The notes below the pieces were generated by a model that saw nothing but the letters and a program-made list of their open reading frames with translations, was not told the DNA's origin and did no database searches. Made by a program: the position numbers and the translations under genes. A stretch of DNA of 64,000 nucleotides from Drosophila persimilis (taxonomy: Eukaryota > Arthropoda > Insecta > Diptera > Drosophilidae). Every line of letters starts with the position of its first letter. Position 1 is the first letter of the stretch. This document shows positions 47,353 to 60,500 of this stretch, in pieces. The DNA lies in contig NW_020825298.1 in NCBI RefSeq assembly GCF_003286085.1, forward strand, positions 6,944,001 through 7,008,000. Direction: 5' to 3'.

Positions 47353-50190
47353 CCCTGCCGCCTCTTAATTCGATCGCCGATCAGGGGCATTATCACCGAT
47401 CAGCGAGTACTGTTTTCTGTGTGTCGGCCTCGGTCGAAAGTAATTTTCATTGATTTGATTTAATTTTTTGTGTTTGTTTTTTGTTTTCCCTTCGGCTGTG
47501 TCTGTTTTTTTTTTTTTTAGTTTGTCAGAGTCTGTTGTCTTGATAACGTTGCTGATCGTCTCTCTAATTCTATATACTATATATATATATAATTCTGTGT
47601 CTTTTTCGTCTGCGTTAATCGTCTTATAATTTTGGCAAAATTATTCCTTTTTTTTTCTAAGTAAATGTGCAACAAAAATTCTGAATCGAGTATCGTAATT
47701 GTCGTGGTCGTTTTCGCAAAAGTTTTTCAAAACAAATAAATCCTACGCTTATGTCATTACGTCTCGTAGCGTGTAACGTAACGTAACGTCTCAAGAAAAA
47801 TCGTCAAAAGAAAACAAAAAATATATATATATAAACCAAGTGATTGTTTCGCTTTATTTGTGGGTTCTGTGGTCTCTATTATCGATATCAAAACTTCCAT
47901 TAACTCAATCTCTCTCTCTATCTGTGTGTATGTCCTTTATATACATGAGTCTTATGTGAGTACATCTCGAGTGGAGTATCGTAGTTTTTAAGCCTATATT
48001 TTTACATGTATTTTGCAATTTTGTCTCAACCTCTAACCTCATTTGTGTGTCGGTATTGCTCATTAAAAACCACATGGATTGGGGGTTTTTTTTGTTTTTT
48101 CTATACAAAAAATATCTCTCTATATAATATATAGAAATTGTTGTTGCTTGGGTTATCTGTTTTGCGTGTTTTTTGTTTTTTGTGTGTCACTAAGGGTTTC
48201 GCCAAGGTCGCTCTAATGTTTTCTACTATTTGATTTGTGTATTTTTTGGGTTTTAAAATGGTAATTCAATGTTGCTGGAAAATGTTTATTTGATTAAAAG
48301 CGTTTTTAATATTATTTAATGGAATATATTTGAAGTTTTTAATGTGGAAAGTCGCTAAATTTATATTTATGGTGCGCATAATATTTAATACGAAAAAAAA
48401 AAAAAACAAAACTGATTTCAGTTTTACACTGTTCTTCACAGAACCATGAAGAAAGAAGAAATGAAGTAGTCTATGTAGCCTATTGCTCTATAAAATCTAC
48501 CAAACCTTCTGTTCTACATTAGGCTAAGTTATTGGTCCACCTCTATTGAGGTTGAAAGACGTATAAAATTATACCAGGACGGAACTGAAGACAATGATCT
48601 ATTGGCATCTCCATAAGACACACAGAGGCTAGAAATTTTCTGTAGCCTCTTCCTTGTAGATGTTTTTCTCTCTTTCAGAGATGGTAGAATAGTTCTAGGG
48701 AAAGATTTAAGGTATATTTCTCTCTAATGAATCGCCGAAGTTTATGTCTTGTCACTTCAAAACAATGTATTAGAACTTCTGGAATATAATCGTTTTCTGT
48801 TGGATTATACAATAATTCTTAAGTCAGAATAGGGAAAACCCCTTAACACCTATACTCTTACATACTTCTTATAAGAAATAACCCTGTTTCATGAAGCACT
48901 ATGGAATTAGTTCTATGGAATTATAGTTCTGTTCCCATACAATCTTCTTATAATCAACAATCACAAAATGTTCGTATACCTTTTGGGATCACCTCTATTC
49001 AACCTTTGGCCCTCCAATAGCTGTCTCAATGTCAATAAATCTATCAATATTTTTCACTAATACTGCTTTATAATAATCGTAATCCGGAGAGCACAAATCA
49101 ATTGACAATTCGCAGAACCTTAAGCCAATTCAATTAGCCATAATTAGACGCTCCCCCAAGTAGCATCATCACTTGTTGCATGAATAATATCTGCCAATAA
49201 TAATGCCGTTAACAAGTACACACACACACACACACACAGAGACACGTATTGTTTGCTTTGACAAATACAAGTTGCCTCGAGGAACCCATAATAATATTAT
49301 TTATGGCCCTCTCGGGAGAGAGGGTCACCAAAGCAAGAAAGAGGATTCCCCGTTCCGTCTGTCTCTCTAACGATGGAACTTACATACAATTTATAGATAT
49401 TTCATTATTATGGGGGGAGAGAGAGGGAGAGCTCAGGTCGGGTATAGTAAATTGCATTGGAGGAGGTGGAGGGGTGGTACAAAAAGAAGCTTAAAGATTT
49501 CTTGTTTTTCTTTGCTTGTTAGCTACGTTTTAAGTTTAGGGTGTCTCCTATACCCTTCGTCCTTGAAGCTCAAAGGGGAGGTAGATTTTGTAATGAAAAA
49601 TGATTGAGCAAGGAATGAAAGGAATCCCCCAACAGCTGATTCGATAGGGCCGTATCCTGCAAAATCTTGCATTAAAAACGTTCCAGAAAGGGTATCGCCC
49701 ACTTCGGCCATCGAAAAATTAATATTCTTTCTTGTGTTCTTTTTTTATGTCATTTTGTTGTTCTCTATGTTGTTGACTTTTGTACTGTTTGTGTGTTTGG
49801 GTTCTTACTTGCTTCTTATTGTCCTTCCTGCTCGCATGTCCTGCCTGTAAAGCTTCCTGTTTACGATTTTCTTCGTTGTCTTCTGCTTTTAACATATGTT
49901 TCATTTATGTTGAAAGCGATTTGTTTGTTATTTGCAAAATGCGAACACAACTCTGACATGAACAAATTGAAATTGATGATGAATATGGGCATGACCCTTG
50001 ACCAGTTCCCCTGCCCCATTTGGCGGCGAAAAACTATCAACCATCAGATTATTGAGAGCCCCCCTCCCCCTCTGCTGTAGTTATTGGGTGGCCCCAGCAG
50101 ATTGTTGGCCATAAGTTTGCCTGAATTGGAATTTAGTAAACTTCAAATCAACTTTGTGCCTTTTTTAGTTTAAGTTCTTGGCATTGTTGT
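45787..50190. other. noncoding stretch
   Basis: No gene is supported. It holds (GT)n at 47329-47351, an AT run near 47576-47592, CGTAACGTAACGTAACGTC at 47770-47790 and (CA)n at 49219-49240. Confidence 0.45.
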
Positions 50191-52039
50191 GCGACCCTTA
50201 ACCCTTAGGTCAACTTAACAGGTGAGTAAACTCCGAGCTCCGAGTGGCATACCACTCCGCAAAAATGTAAATGTTATTAGAACAAAGGGAAAAGTTTTCC
50301 ACTTTCCAACCTAATTGAATTTGTATTTGTATTTGTGTGTGGCAAGCATTTGAATGCGCCGCAAATAGCCAGGGGAAATATCAATGGGTCAAGATCTTTA
50401 AATAGGCGATTCTACAAATATATTTAGATTCCTATGTGGGATAGAAAGAACAATAGTAGTGCTGTTAAAACCCTTTAAACCGCCTTTGAGTTTATCAGAT
50501 ATTCCTACACAATAACATACATATAGCTACTCCAAATAAAATATACTATATTCTCCCAATATAATATACTGTATTCTCCCAATGAAAGCAGCTATTTTTA
50601 GTATTCAAGAGAATACTTTCTGTTTAGAGGTTTAGGCAATGGAGTTACCACACCATACCTTTTTTCATGTAACCCAATAGCTTTTTCTTACAAATACCTA
50701 AAGGAATCGAATGCATCGGAGCCTATTCTCTGTTAGACCTATTCACTGTAGAATTTCTCAGAATTAGGTATGTTCTTTGAGATATTTTCAGTACTAGTTC
50801 TATTCAGTTCTATAATGGTTCCATTCTTTTACCATTATTGCCGTGAAAGAATTCTTCCACCAAAAACACAAAATGCTTCTCCGATTAGAAGGGACGAAGA
50901 GTTAGGTTCAGGTTATCTCCCTGTAACCACCTTTATATTAGCATTCCCTAGGATTGTCCTATGCTATGCTACTCCCCATCACTCAGACCCACTCAGACCC
51001 ACTCTCTTAATACATATTAAGTTGTTTTTGAAACTAAGAAGAGAGAAGAACCACTGGGTAAGGTGCGTATCAAAAATATACGAGCCTTTTTAAGCTGTCA
51101 AGAGAAAAAAAAATTGTAAAGAGAAGAAAATACCTGAAATTTGGGACAGTTTATGTAAGATATTATTTAGATGATAGTTTATTTATATTATTAAATCACG
51201 GTAGGCTGATTTCTGATGCTCTTTTTACAACTTCTTTTGCTGTTCCCCTTATTCTCTGCTGAGCTCTCTCTCTGCTGTTACTTTTCTGCTGTTAATTTGC
51301 TGTTAGCTCGTGCTGTTACTGCTATGCTTATGCTGTTAGTCTGCTGTTGATCTGCTGTTACCCGTGCAGTATAGTTTTTATACGCACGTTATTGGAAGAT
51401 TAGCAGCAGCGGCAGTGAGGCACCAGCAGCAACAGGGGCAGAGATGGACACAGACAGCAGGAAGCAAGTGCAGAGACACCAAAAGTTAAATTATAAAATC
51501 GTCAAAAGTTGACGAAGACGTTTTGCGCCTATGCAAACACACAAACAAAGCGACAGAGAGAGAGAGACGTCAGCCACAATGTGATGAGCAGACGAAGAGA
51601 GGGAAGAATAGGTGGCAGTAGGGAGACGGAAGAGTAGGAGCCACTTAAGATGCTTAGCGCCATGGCAAGCGAAAATAATGACGCTCATAAAAACTAACTA
51701 AATACAGCTGCAAAGGAGAGCAGGGTAGCATCGGGTGGCATACACTGGCAGAGTCATTGTTTCTTATACGGTAAAAGACACTTTGGTGGGGCTCTGAAGA
51801 AGCACAAAACTACAAACTTCGGGGACCTTTGGTGAGTTTTAAGGCAAAAAAATGAATGGCTTAGGCAAAGTAGAGCCATGCTGGAATCCTTTTACCTTCT
51901 ATACCTACAATCAAAACGATTGCATTACAATCATCTGGTCAAAGTCATCATACCCTGAGCCTGGGTAGAATAAAGCAAACGCATAGAAATAGGCGAGAGC
52001 CGAACGCTTTGCTCGAGAGCGGGAAAATAGAAGACAGTG
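50191..52039. other. noncoding stretch with a GCTGTTA repeat
   Basis: No gene is supported. From about 51235 to 51365 the word CTGCTGTTA recurs about ten times with variable spacing. CAG|GTGAGT at 50221/50222 resembles a ratchet site but lacks a pyrimidine tract. Confidence 0.45.
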
Positions 52040-52195
52040 AACGACGGTGGGAGGGGGGAGGTGTGAGCAGAAAGCACAAGAGAGCGTGGGAGGTGCGAGC
52101 AGAAGAGAGGTAGAGCTTGGGCTTTGCGAGCAGCAGAGAGGTAGAGCTTGGGAGGTGTTAGCAGAAGAGCAAAAGAGAGGAGCTTGGGAGATTGC
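52040..52195. repeat. purine-rich GAGA-type repeat
   Basis: About four degenerate copies of a 31-38 bp unit close to GTGCGAGCAGAAGAGAGGTA plus GAGCTTGGGAG. It is rich in GAGAG words, the binding motif of GAGA factor in flies, so a regulatory role is possible but not shown. Confidence 0.65.
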
Positions 52196-54319
52196 AGTGA
52201 TTCGTATTAGCGCTTGGTGTAGCGTGGAGTGGGCGCTTTTAAGCTGAAACGCTCTCTGAATGACAACGATAATGATGTGCGATAAATGTTTGTTGTTATT
52301 TAGTTTGCTTTTGTTTTATTGTTTCACTCCCGCAACGATGATGATGATGATAATGATGATGTTGTTTTTGCTAATGATGTTTCCACAGCCAAGAGAACTG
52401 TCAAAGTCTTTGCTAAAGGATTAGTGCAGGAGCTGTTCTTCGTTTTTTGTGTCTTGCCTTTGCCTTGCAAGCCAGCTGCCTTCCATTTCTTCTTTCGTCT
52501 TCTGCTCTTATCGCAGTCGTAATTAAAATTGCAGTCGACAGAAAGAGTACTGCACTCTTTCCCTCCCTCTATCTATATTTGGTGGAGATACCGCTTCTCT
52601 GACACACCATCCACCCCCCTCTCTTAATTGCTTTGGCTGCTTTCGGTAGTTGTAATTTATTTATTGCCGAAAACCGTTCGTTTTCTTGATTTTGTTACTT
52701 CTCCGCCTCTAAATACCCTTTGTTGCCGAGGGGGTATATTTAGGTGATGAAATGTTTGGGTAAAATTTACGAAAAATAGTTCAGTGTAGTGAAAATTTTT
52801 CTAGATTTTTATTAATTATATTTATCCATGATTACTAATTATTTATAACTTTTATTAATTTATTATATTGATTATTTTTTTATTATATTATTTATTTATT
52901 TATCATATCAATAATTGATTTACTATATTATTATTAATTTATTATATTTTAAGTTATATTATGTCTTGTATTAAATTCAATTGGAGTAAAAGGGGGCACT
53001 TAAATCCCATATGTATCTACTGTACTGATAGTAGTAGGTAGAGTATCCATCTTCCAATACCTTCTGAAATATATAGTATCTTTTTTTTAGCGGGGGTTTT
53101 CTTTTTTATTTTAATTGATTAGGAACGTGAGTTTTTGTTTTGCCTTCAATTGGCATTTGGCCAGAAAATTTTCAGCCTCATTGAATTTCTTCTTGATTTT
53201 CCTTATCCTCTTCTTTCTCGCCCACAGCTTCAGTTTCTTCGTCTTCGTTTTGTTCTCGTTTTCCTTTTCACTACATTTTAGCAAATGACTTTCTTGGCAA
53301 AAACTTTTAAATTTGTTGTATCATCTATTTTTAATGTCAAACCGTAGGCGGCAGTGAAGGAGGAAAATCGAGATACAAAAGATAGAGGGAGAGAGAGAGA
53401 TACAATCATCGAATGAGTCAAATGGAATTTCCTTGCCTTGTTTCCCCTGTGTTCCTGTCGCTGTCCTGTTCTATTACCAAGTTCTCACATGCAGGTGAAA
53501 TTTTAAATTTGTATACTGGAAAATGTATGGCATAAGGGGATCGAAAAGTTCTACAAATCAAAGGATTCCGCGGACCTTGAGAAGGCTTTCTTCTGTGGGT
53601 TACAATCGAGTCATCAATGGCCCTGATTCCCCATGACAGGTCCACACCTTTCCCTCAAATCGAACACAATATTTCCAAAAACTCTTAAAAATATTCCGAA
53701 TCGCAGCAGTCATTGGGATTGCCATTTTGGGGACTGACAGATTGAGTAGTATTTATATTTCAGTCCCAAAACAGATTGTGTAGCGTAAATACATATATTT
53801 TAATCAAAATTTTTTTATTCCGTTCTAAGTGGCAAAATTTCTAGTGTGTTAAGTTTTCGGCTGTACCGCGTCACGTTCTTTATGCTTTTATTTTAATAAA
53901 AAAGTGCAATAAAATCCAAAAAAAAAAAGAGAAAAAATAAAAATAAAAAAAAATAAACATAAATGCAAGAAAAATACAATAGACCCAGGATCTACAATAC
54001 ATTCGAAAGAAGGTGCATCCAAAATTCAGCAGAAAGTAAAATAGGTGAGTGGCAAGAAAGTGTTTGTCTAGTGGCACGGATATTGTAGTTGTCGATGGAT
54101 TGGTCGCCACAGAAGAGATTGGCTCTTCCGATGGCCGGACAGATTATCGCAAGAGCTCTGTCCTTTGAGTGCTTTCTCCACAGTTATTGAAATTTCTGCA
54201 ATTGAGTTCGAAGCGCTCGGAGCTATTTAATTGCTGCCTTAGTGCTAGAGATGGTCTACAGACACGAAACAAGGATGCACTGCTAGAGACTACTAGACTA
54301 TTATGTTGCATCAGGCACA
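52196..54319. other. noncoding stretch
   Basis: No gene is supported. It contains GAT runs near 52337-52362 and AT-rich sequence at 52790-52980. Confidence 0.45.
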
Positions 54320-54520
54320 ACAAGAGGCCAACGAGAAAGACTGTACTTTGTTATTGGATTCTGAGGACCGACTCAGCAATGCCAAGACATTGCCAAGCGG
54401 ACCAAGCGGAGTAGGGAAGCAGAGCAGCTCTCGTAAAACGAAATATCCAACCAAAAATTGAAATAGAATTCGTATCTGATCCAATATCTTGGTTTTTTTT
54501 ATAGTCTTTTGGCAATGGTC
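54320..54520 (+). repeat. dispersed family L, copy 2
   Basis: Block 1 (54335-54373) reads RLYFVIGF, a stop, then GPTQQ. Block 2 (about 54460-54492) reads EFVSDPISW in one frame. Both match the copy at 37.0 kb and the minus-strand copy at 62.5 kb. Stops break the frame, so it is a relic. Confidence 0.5.
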
Positions 54521-57500
54521 AGTCGTTTCTTAAAGCTTTACCTGGTGAAACATCAATCTATCATCGATCCTTGAATTCACTCCACATTTCCACATGTGTT
54601 GCCATCGTATTACCAAAACACGACCACCAGTTGGACCATCTCTAGCTCGAGTCAATAAAGAGAGGAGCAACAACAACAACAACAGCAGAGGGGCAACAGT
54701 GGCAGCAGAGGAACGGCAAGAAATGCTGCTCGTGTCCGGATCCGGGGCCCTTTACCCGCAGGTGTTGTAATCCAGCAAACGAGTCCTGGACCTGAGCCAA
54801 AGCTGCTTTCTCTCTCAAGTGCTAACTAATTTCGTTGTTGTCCAAGGCTTCGTCCCTTCCATCCTCCCCTCGTGCTTAGCCTTATTCCCAGCCTCATCCT
54901 CTCGATGCTCTCATCATCATCATCATCCGCCTCGGCGTCCTGGTCGTCGTCATCGTCTTCTTGCAGTTTCGTTTTTGGTGTCAGCAACATTTCTTCAATT
55001 GGTTTCGTTTGCCTGCCCCTGCCCCTGTCCCTGTTCCTGCCCCAGCCCCTGCCCTGACATGTTGTTGTTGTTGTCTCTTTGGGTCCATCGGGTGTCCCTT
55101 ATACGGGGGGTTTTTTTTTTGTTTTTGTTCGTCCTGCTCCTTGGTAGTGCAATCTTTTTGGCAAACTCTTGTGTGCCGCACAGTTGTTGACTCTGTTACG
55201 GGGCCAAGCCAATTCCTTTTTGGCCCCGTCGGCCAGGCCAAGTCTCATCTCTTGACTTGTTCTGCTTTTTATGCACTTTTCCCCCGTTCTAGTACAAGTC
55301 GGCTCCTATTGCACTGCAGCAGAGGGACACTCCAACCCACCCAGCGTTCCTAATATGTATGTACATATGTTCTCATATATGATCTGGCTTCTGGTTCGCA
55401 TTTTTATGGTCGTGCTGTGTAGTTTTACCTTTCCTTGGCCCAAACTTGAGCCAGTTTCCTTTTGGCAAAACATGTCTCATTTGGATCGTAACATTTAGCT
55501 TAATGTTTATGATATTTGCCACGAAAAGGAGCTTCCACTAAAGTGAAATAGGAACAGGAATAGTTGATGGCTGCTGTGTGCGGAGTGTCCATACATATTT
55601 CAGGGCAAGGGAATTAGTTGAAATTTTAGAACTTTATAGCCGAAAACCTTAATTCTGTTGAATTAAAGTACATCGCAGAGAGACCGACACTGGCTGCTCC
55701 GCTTATTGCATTTTGTTTGTATTTCGCCTCGAGCGCAGTCTTATCTCTTGATCTTCATTTGATTTGCGAGCATTTATACTCATACGGAATACACTTTCTG
55801 GCTCTCCCGGCAATTCCCTCTTCCAGCAAAAACAACCACAAGGCGAGCGCATTTTGATGATGTTTCTGTCTGCCGATCGAGTCGCGAAACGGTATGCCTC
55901 GTCATTTCAAGAGCAGAGCTCCCCGTCAGATTTGCATTGCTTTGCTCTCTGCAATTCGTTTGCTTCTCGGTCTCAGCAACAGCAACAACAATGCGCCATA
56001 TACTCGACTGCAACTTCGTCTTCGGCTTCAGCTGCGTTTTCAGCTTCGTCTTCAGTTTCGTCTTCAGCTTTGACTCTCCGCTTGCGCTAGATTTTATCTC
56101 CCTCGCTCACAAGCCTCGCCCTCAACATATTCTAGCCCTCGCTTGAAGCAAAAGCAATAACCAACGGGACTATCTACTGTGCTGAGTAGTTTCTTTGTCT
56201 TTATTTTGATCTCTGCTTATGGCTATACATTTAGTCCGAACCACTACAGAATACCCTTTGTTCTACAAAACTCCAATATATTTATTGTTGCTTTAATACT
56301 GTGATGCAGTGTTTTTCCGCTGCATTGCCAGCACACGTGCAGTTTTTTGTGTGTTTGCCTGCTGACTATGCCCACACTGCTTAAATCATTCATTCATATA
56401 AATTAACCCGATTTATTGTCTTGTATTGGCATTCACTTTCTGAAATTACTTCTTAAGCCTGGGATATTTCTGAAAACATTATTGTATTTATTTTGTGTGT
56501 AGACTTTGATGATGAATGCCTAAAGTTTAATCGATTCAAAAATCTCCTTCATGCAAAGCCTAACAAATGTAAATATTAAAATGCTGTGAAGGGATTAATT
56601 CCTTAGAACCCAAGAATATGTGCATTTACTCCTTTGACTCTGCCTCGTCTGAATGAATAATTAATAGGCTACGAATCCAGTTTAATTAAATAAGGTCAAG
56701 GATTATAGAAATTGCTTTGGGCTTCACTTTCAATTTTGTTCCGAGAAATTTATGCACAAAATCCAATTACCACATTTATCCAAGCAATTTGTTGATAAAA
56801 TCACAAAAATCAGACTTGTCTGATATGAAAAAGAAGTCACTGAAATGTGAATAGATCTCATGGTAGCAATAATCCAAAAAAATGTTAAAATGTCAAAAGA
56901 AAACTAAAATAAATCTAGAAAAAGTGTGAGGGGGAAAGCAGACAAAAAATAAATCTAGAAAAAGTGTGAGGGGGAGAAAGCAGACAAAAAATAAATTGTT
57001 GAATGGAGCGACAACAAAATTGAGTAAATCCCTTAGTGGCTGTGCTTCGTTGCAAGCTGCTTTCTGCCTGATTGCAGCCGTTGGAGCAGAGCGCAGAGCA
57101 ATTAACGTGAAAATTCGCCAAGGAAAAATCCACTACTCTGTGGTAGGTAGTGCAGTGTGTGTGTGCTTGTGTGTTGGTGTGCGTTTGCGTGGGTCGAGGG
57201 GAGGTGCTAACAACACAAAAACAGATGAAAATAAGACGGAAATAGTTGTTTCAGAGACCGCAGGTGTCAATACTCTTTTCTATGGAATATTTTACGATGA
57301 ATCGTTTAAAATTTCGAGCAAAAGTTAGACGCAGAAAAGAAAAACGCACATTTTTAAGTTAAATATTTAGTTTTTAAATAGAAATATAGGTTTGTTAAAT
57401 ATAATTTACGCTGATTCAAACATAGATAAAAAAACCTTAATTCAATTTTGGAAAGTGTGAAGCTGGATAAGTAGTGTTTTTTAACAGCAAAGGCCACAGT

Positions 57501-60500
57501 TTTTTTTCGGAGTGGAATTTTAAAATTATCCTCAAAAAGGGAAACAAATCTTTGAACAAAACAAGACATATTTAAAATAAATCGGACAACCCAAAGCAGT
57601 AAAAAATTTACTTTAAAAATGGGGTAAAAATAATGGATTTATTTTTCCCCAACCGAATATATTTTTTTAAAGTGAAATATATTTATATTAAATATTGGGA
57701 TTTTTTTTTTTTGTTGGTATTAACCCAACCGAATGTATTTTTTTAAAAGTGAAATATATTTATATTAAATATTTGGAAATTTTTCTTAATTTCTAAATAC
57801 AATATAAAATTTTTGGTAATTTTTCCTTGGTTGTACAATTTTTATAGTTTTTGTTATGAATTATTCTTTGAGATTAGCAAATCGCTCTAAAAACTTAAGC
57901 AGCCTGTTTCAAGGGTATAAAGAGCTAAAAAGAAATCTGATAGAATGAAGTGGAAGGTAGTGGAAGTGGAAGGCGAACGAAAAAGTATATCCCCAGGCAA
58001 CTGAAGTGATTTTCGCACTAATTAACTGCACTTAGTTGACACATACCAATCTATTCACACCAACACGCGGAGCAAGGAGCACCGCACACATACTCCTGTC
58101 TCACTCGTTGAGAGAGAGAGAGGGGGAGAGGGAGAGCGAGAGCGAGAGCGTGAGCGTTGTCGTTGGCATAATCAGTGCCAGGGCAGCATTTTAATTGGTT
58201 TCCAGTGCCTGTGCTGATGCCAATATAAAGTCCCACATGTGCAATCGGAATTTTCTACAGAAATTATTAGAGAAAGTAAATGAAATGTATGTGACTGTGG
58301 GGGCGGGGTCTGTGCTGGGTGTGTGCTGGGAGCCCTCTATGCTCTATAATTACGTGGGACTGTTGACAACTTACTGAATGGGCAGGGGGATTGGGTGCCG
58401 TGCGCCCGCCCTCTCTTGGTCCTTTTTCAATTCTCAGTTTTCTTTCCTTTGCCGGCTCCCCCACGTTCCCCCCATTCCCCATTCCCCATTGTTGTTGCAC
58501 ATCAAAGTGAGATTTCACTTGATTTGGTCTGGGGTTTTTGCGCTTGTACATTTTCATATGAGAATATGGTAAATTCTAAAGCTGTTAATGAGTGGTAGAG
58601 GGAGTGCAGGAAATTATTTATGAAACTATGGGTTATTTTTTGTAAAATTATTTGCAGGAAATGCTTTACAAATGGAAGCCGGCACACTATTACCCCTTGA
58701 TGAGAGGTGGTTCAGTGCTTGAGGATATGATTTTAGATATTAAAAATTTTATGGGCTAGTTTTTCCACTTCGAATTAAGGTGGCGGTGCATTGTAGCCTC
58801 GCATGAGCCCTTGAAAAAATCAGTTTTCGTTTTGGGACACTTTTTCTATACGAGAAATCGGCCCCAAAAGTGATACCTTCCGAAGTAATACCATCTCAGG
58901 ACTGTCAGTTGCTTAATTTCTGTGTGAAGCCTACAGAGGCCTAAGATTCAGGTCTATCCCTAAATTTATTCTATGAAGTAACCTCTAATATTGCAATATT
59001 TTGAGGGTCACATTGAAAGTTTTGCGACAATAGGTAAATATTTTGGAGGAAGATATAGGATTGGAGAGTCTGGGTATGGGGACAGGGTCAATCCTCTTGA
59101 ATGCTTACTGCCACGAAAGTTCCTCTTCACGATAGTAGTTCCCTTCTTCCTTATAATCCTGATATCTATATAAATTTTCAAATCTTACCAAATGAGTTTT
59201 TTTCTTTCGTTCGCCATTTGTTTTGCTTTCTCGTAAGCTCTTCTTGTGCCCATAAGGTAATCTTTAATTTATATAATATTTATTTATAACTTATTAAGCC
59301 CCCCAAAAAGAACTACATAAAAAACGACGGAGAATGACCTCCGGCCTGGAGGGTCATTGGGCAGGACATTTTATTTACTTTGTTGATTAAGCTAAAATAG
59401 CACACACCCCGAGACGTCGTGAGCGGGAGGGAGAGAGAGAGAGAGATCATCCAGGCGGCAAGTGGCAAAGTTACGAGGCCAGTGCCAGTGCCACTGCCAA
59501 GGACAAAGCCAAACATGCCACCCAAAAAAAAGGACGAAAAAAAAGCAAACGGAAGGAAGCATACGGAAATGCCAGGAGCGTGGATTACATTAAGGCAGTA
59601 TTTTCTCAGAAGAGAGTGTGGGAGAGATACATATGTCTATAGGTACACTTGGAGAAAAAGGACCTAAGAATCGAATAGTCCTACCTAGATTTATGAATTT
59701 GGTACCCATAGACTTGTACCGAGAATGAAAATTTTAAGGAGAAAAAGGTTTTGCTTACATTTTGACATTCTAGAATATTTTATTTAAATATATTTCATTT
59801 GATTTAATATATTTCCTTGAATTTATTATATTTATTTTTAAGTATTTTATAGATTTTTAAATTAAATATTGGCTTGGTTAACCCATTTGGGGCCCATGAT
59901 GAAACTTGAAGAATTTTAGCGACGAACTGTTGAAAGAAGTCGTATTAATTATTTCTGTTAAGTAAAGAGGAAAGATGGAGCCACAAGAGGAATTTTCACA
60001 CAGTATATCCTTTTGTCGGACACCTAATAAATTTCACCTTTGAAAATATAGCTTTGCACAGTCCCCAAAGCAATCAAATCAAATCAATAAAAATGGGGCG
60101 AGCCGTTTTGGAGCGGCTTAAGAGTCGTTCGTGTTTAAACCAAACTGAATTATATTGTATTTTAATTTATTTGTATTTAAAAACGGAATTTTTTTTATCG
60201 AAATATGGGTTTTTTTTCACAATGCCATTTTTCTCCGAGTGTATGGAGAATGAGCTCTGGAGACCCCAATGAGAGTCGGCAAATTAAACGCCCACTTAAT
60301 CTCGGCTGGGTCAACTTGTGACACGAAACTCATTTGGTGTCCTGCCCCTCAGGAATGCTGAATGGACAAATATTCGAAAGTCTGGAGAGTAGACGCTGCT
60401 GGGGAGGGGGCAAAGAGAATGCTCTTTGAGCAAGTTCAGGGACAGGGACAGGGACAACTGCATCTCAGGGACAGTGTCAAGATCAAGTCCATTTCTACTG

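Noticed and set aside
50215-50230. CAG|GTGAGT as a further ratchet site
   Set aside because: The preceding bases are not pyrimidine-rich; GTGAGT after CAG alone is too common.
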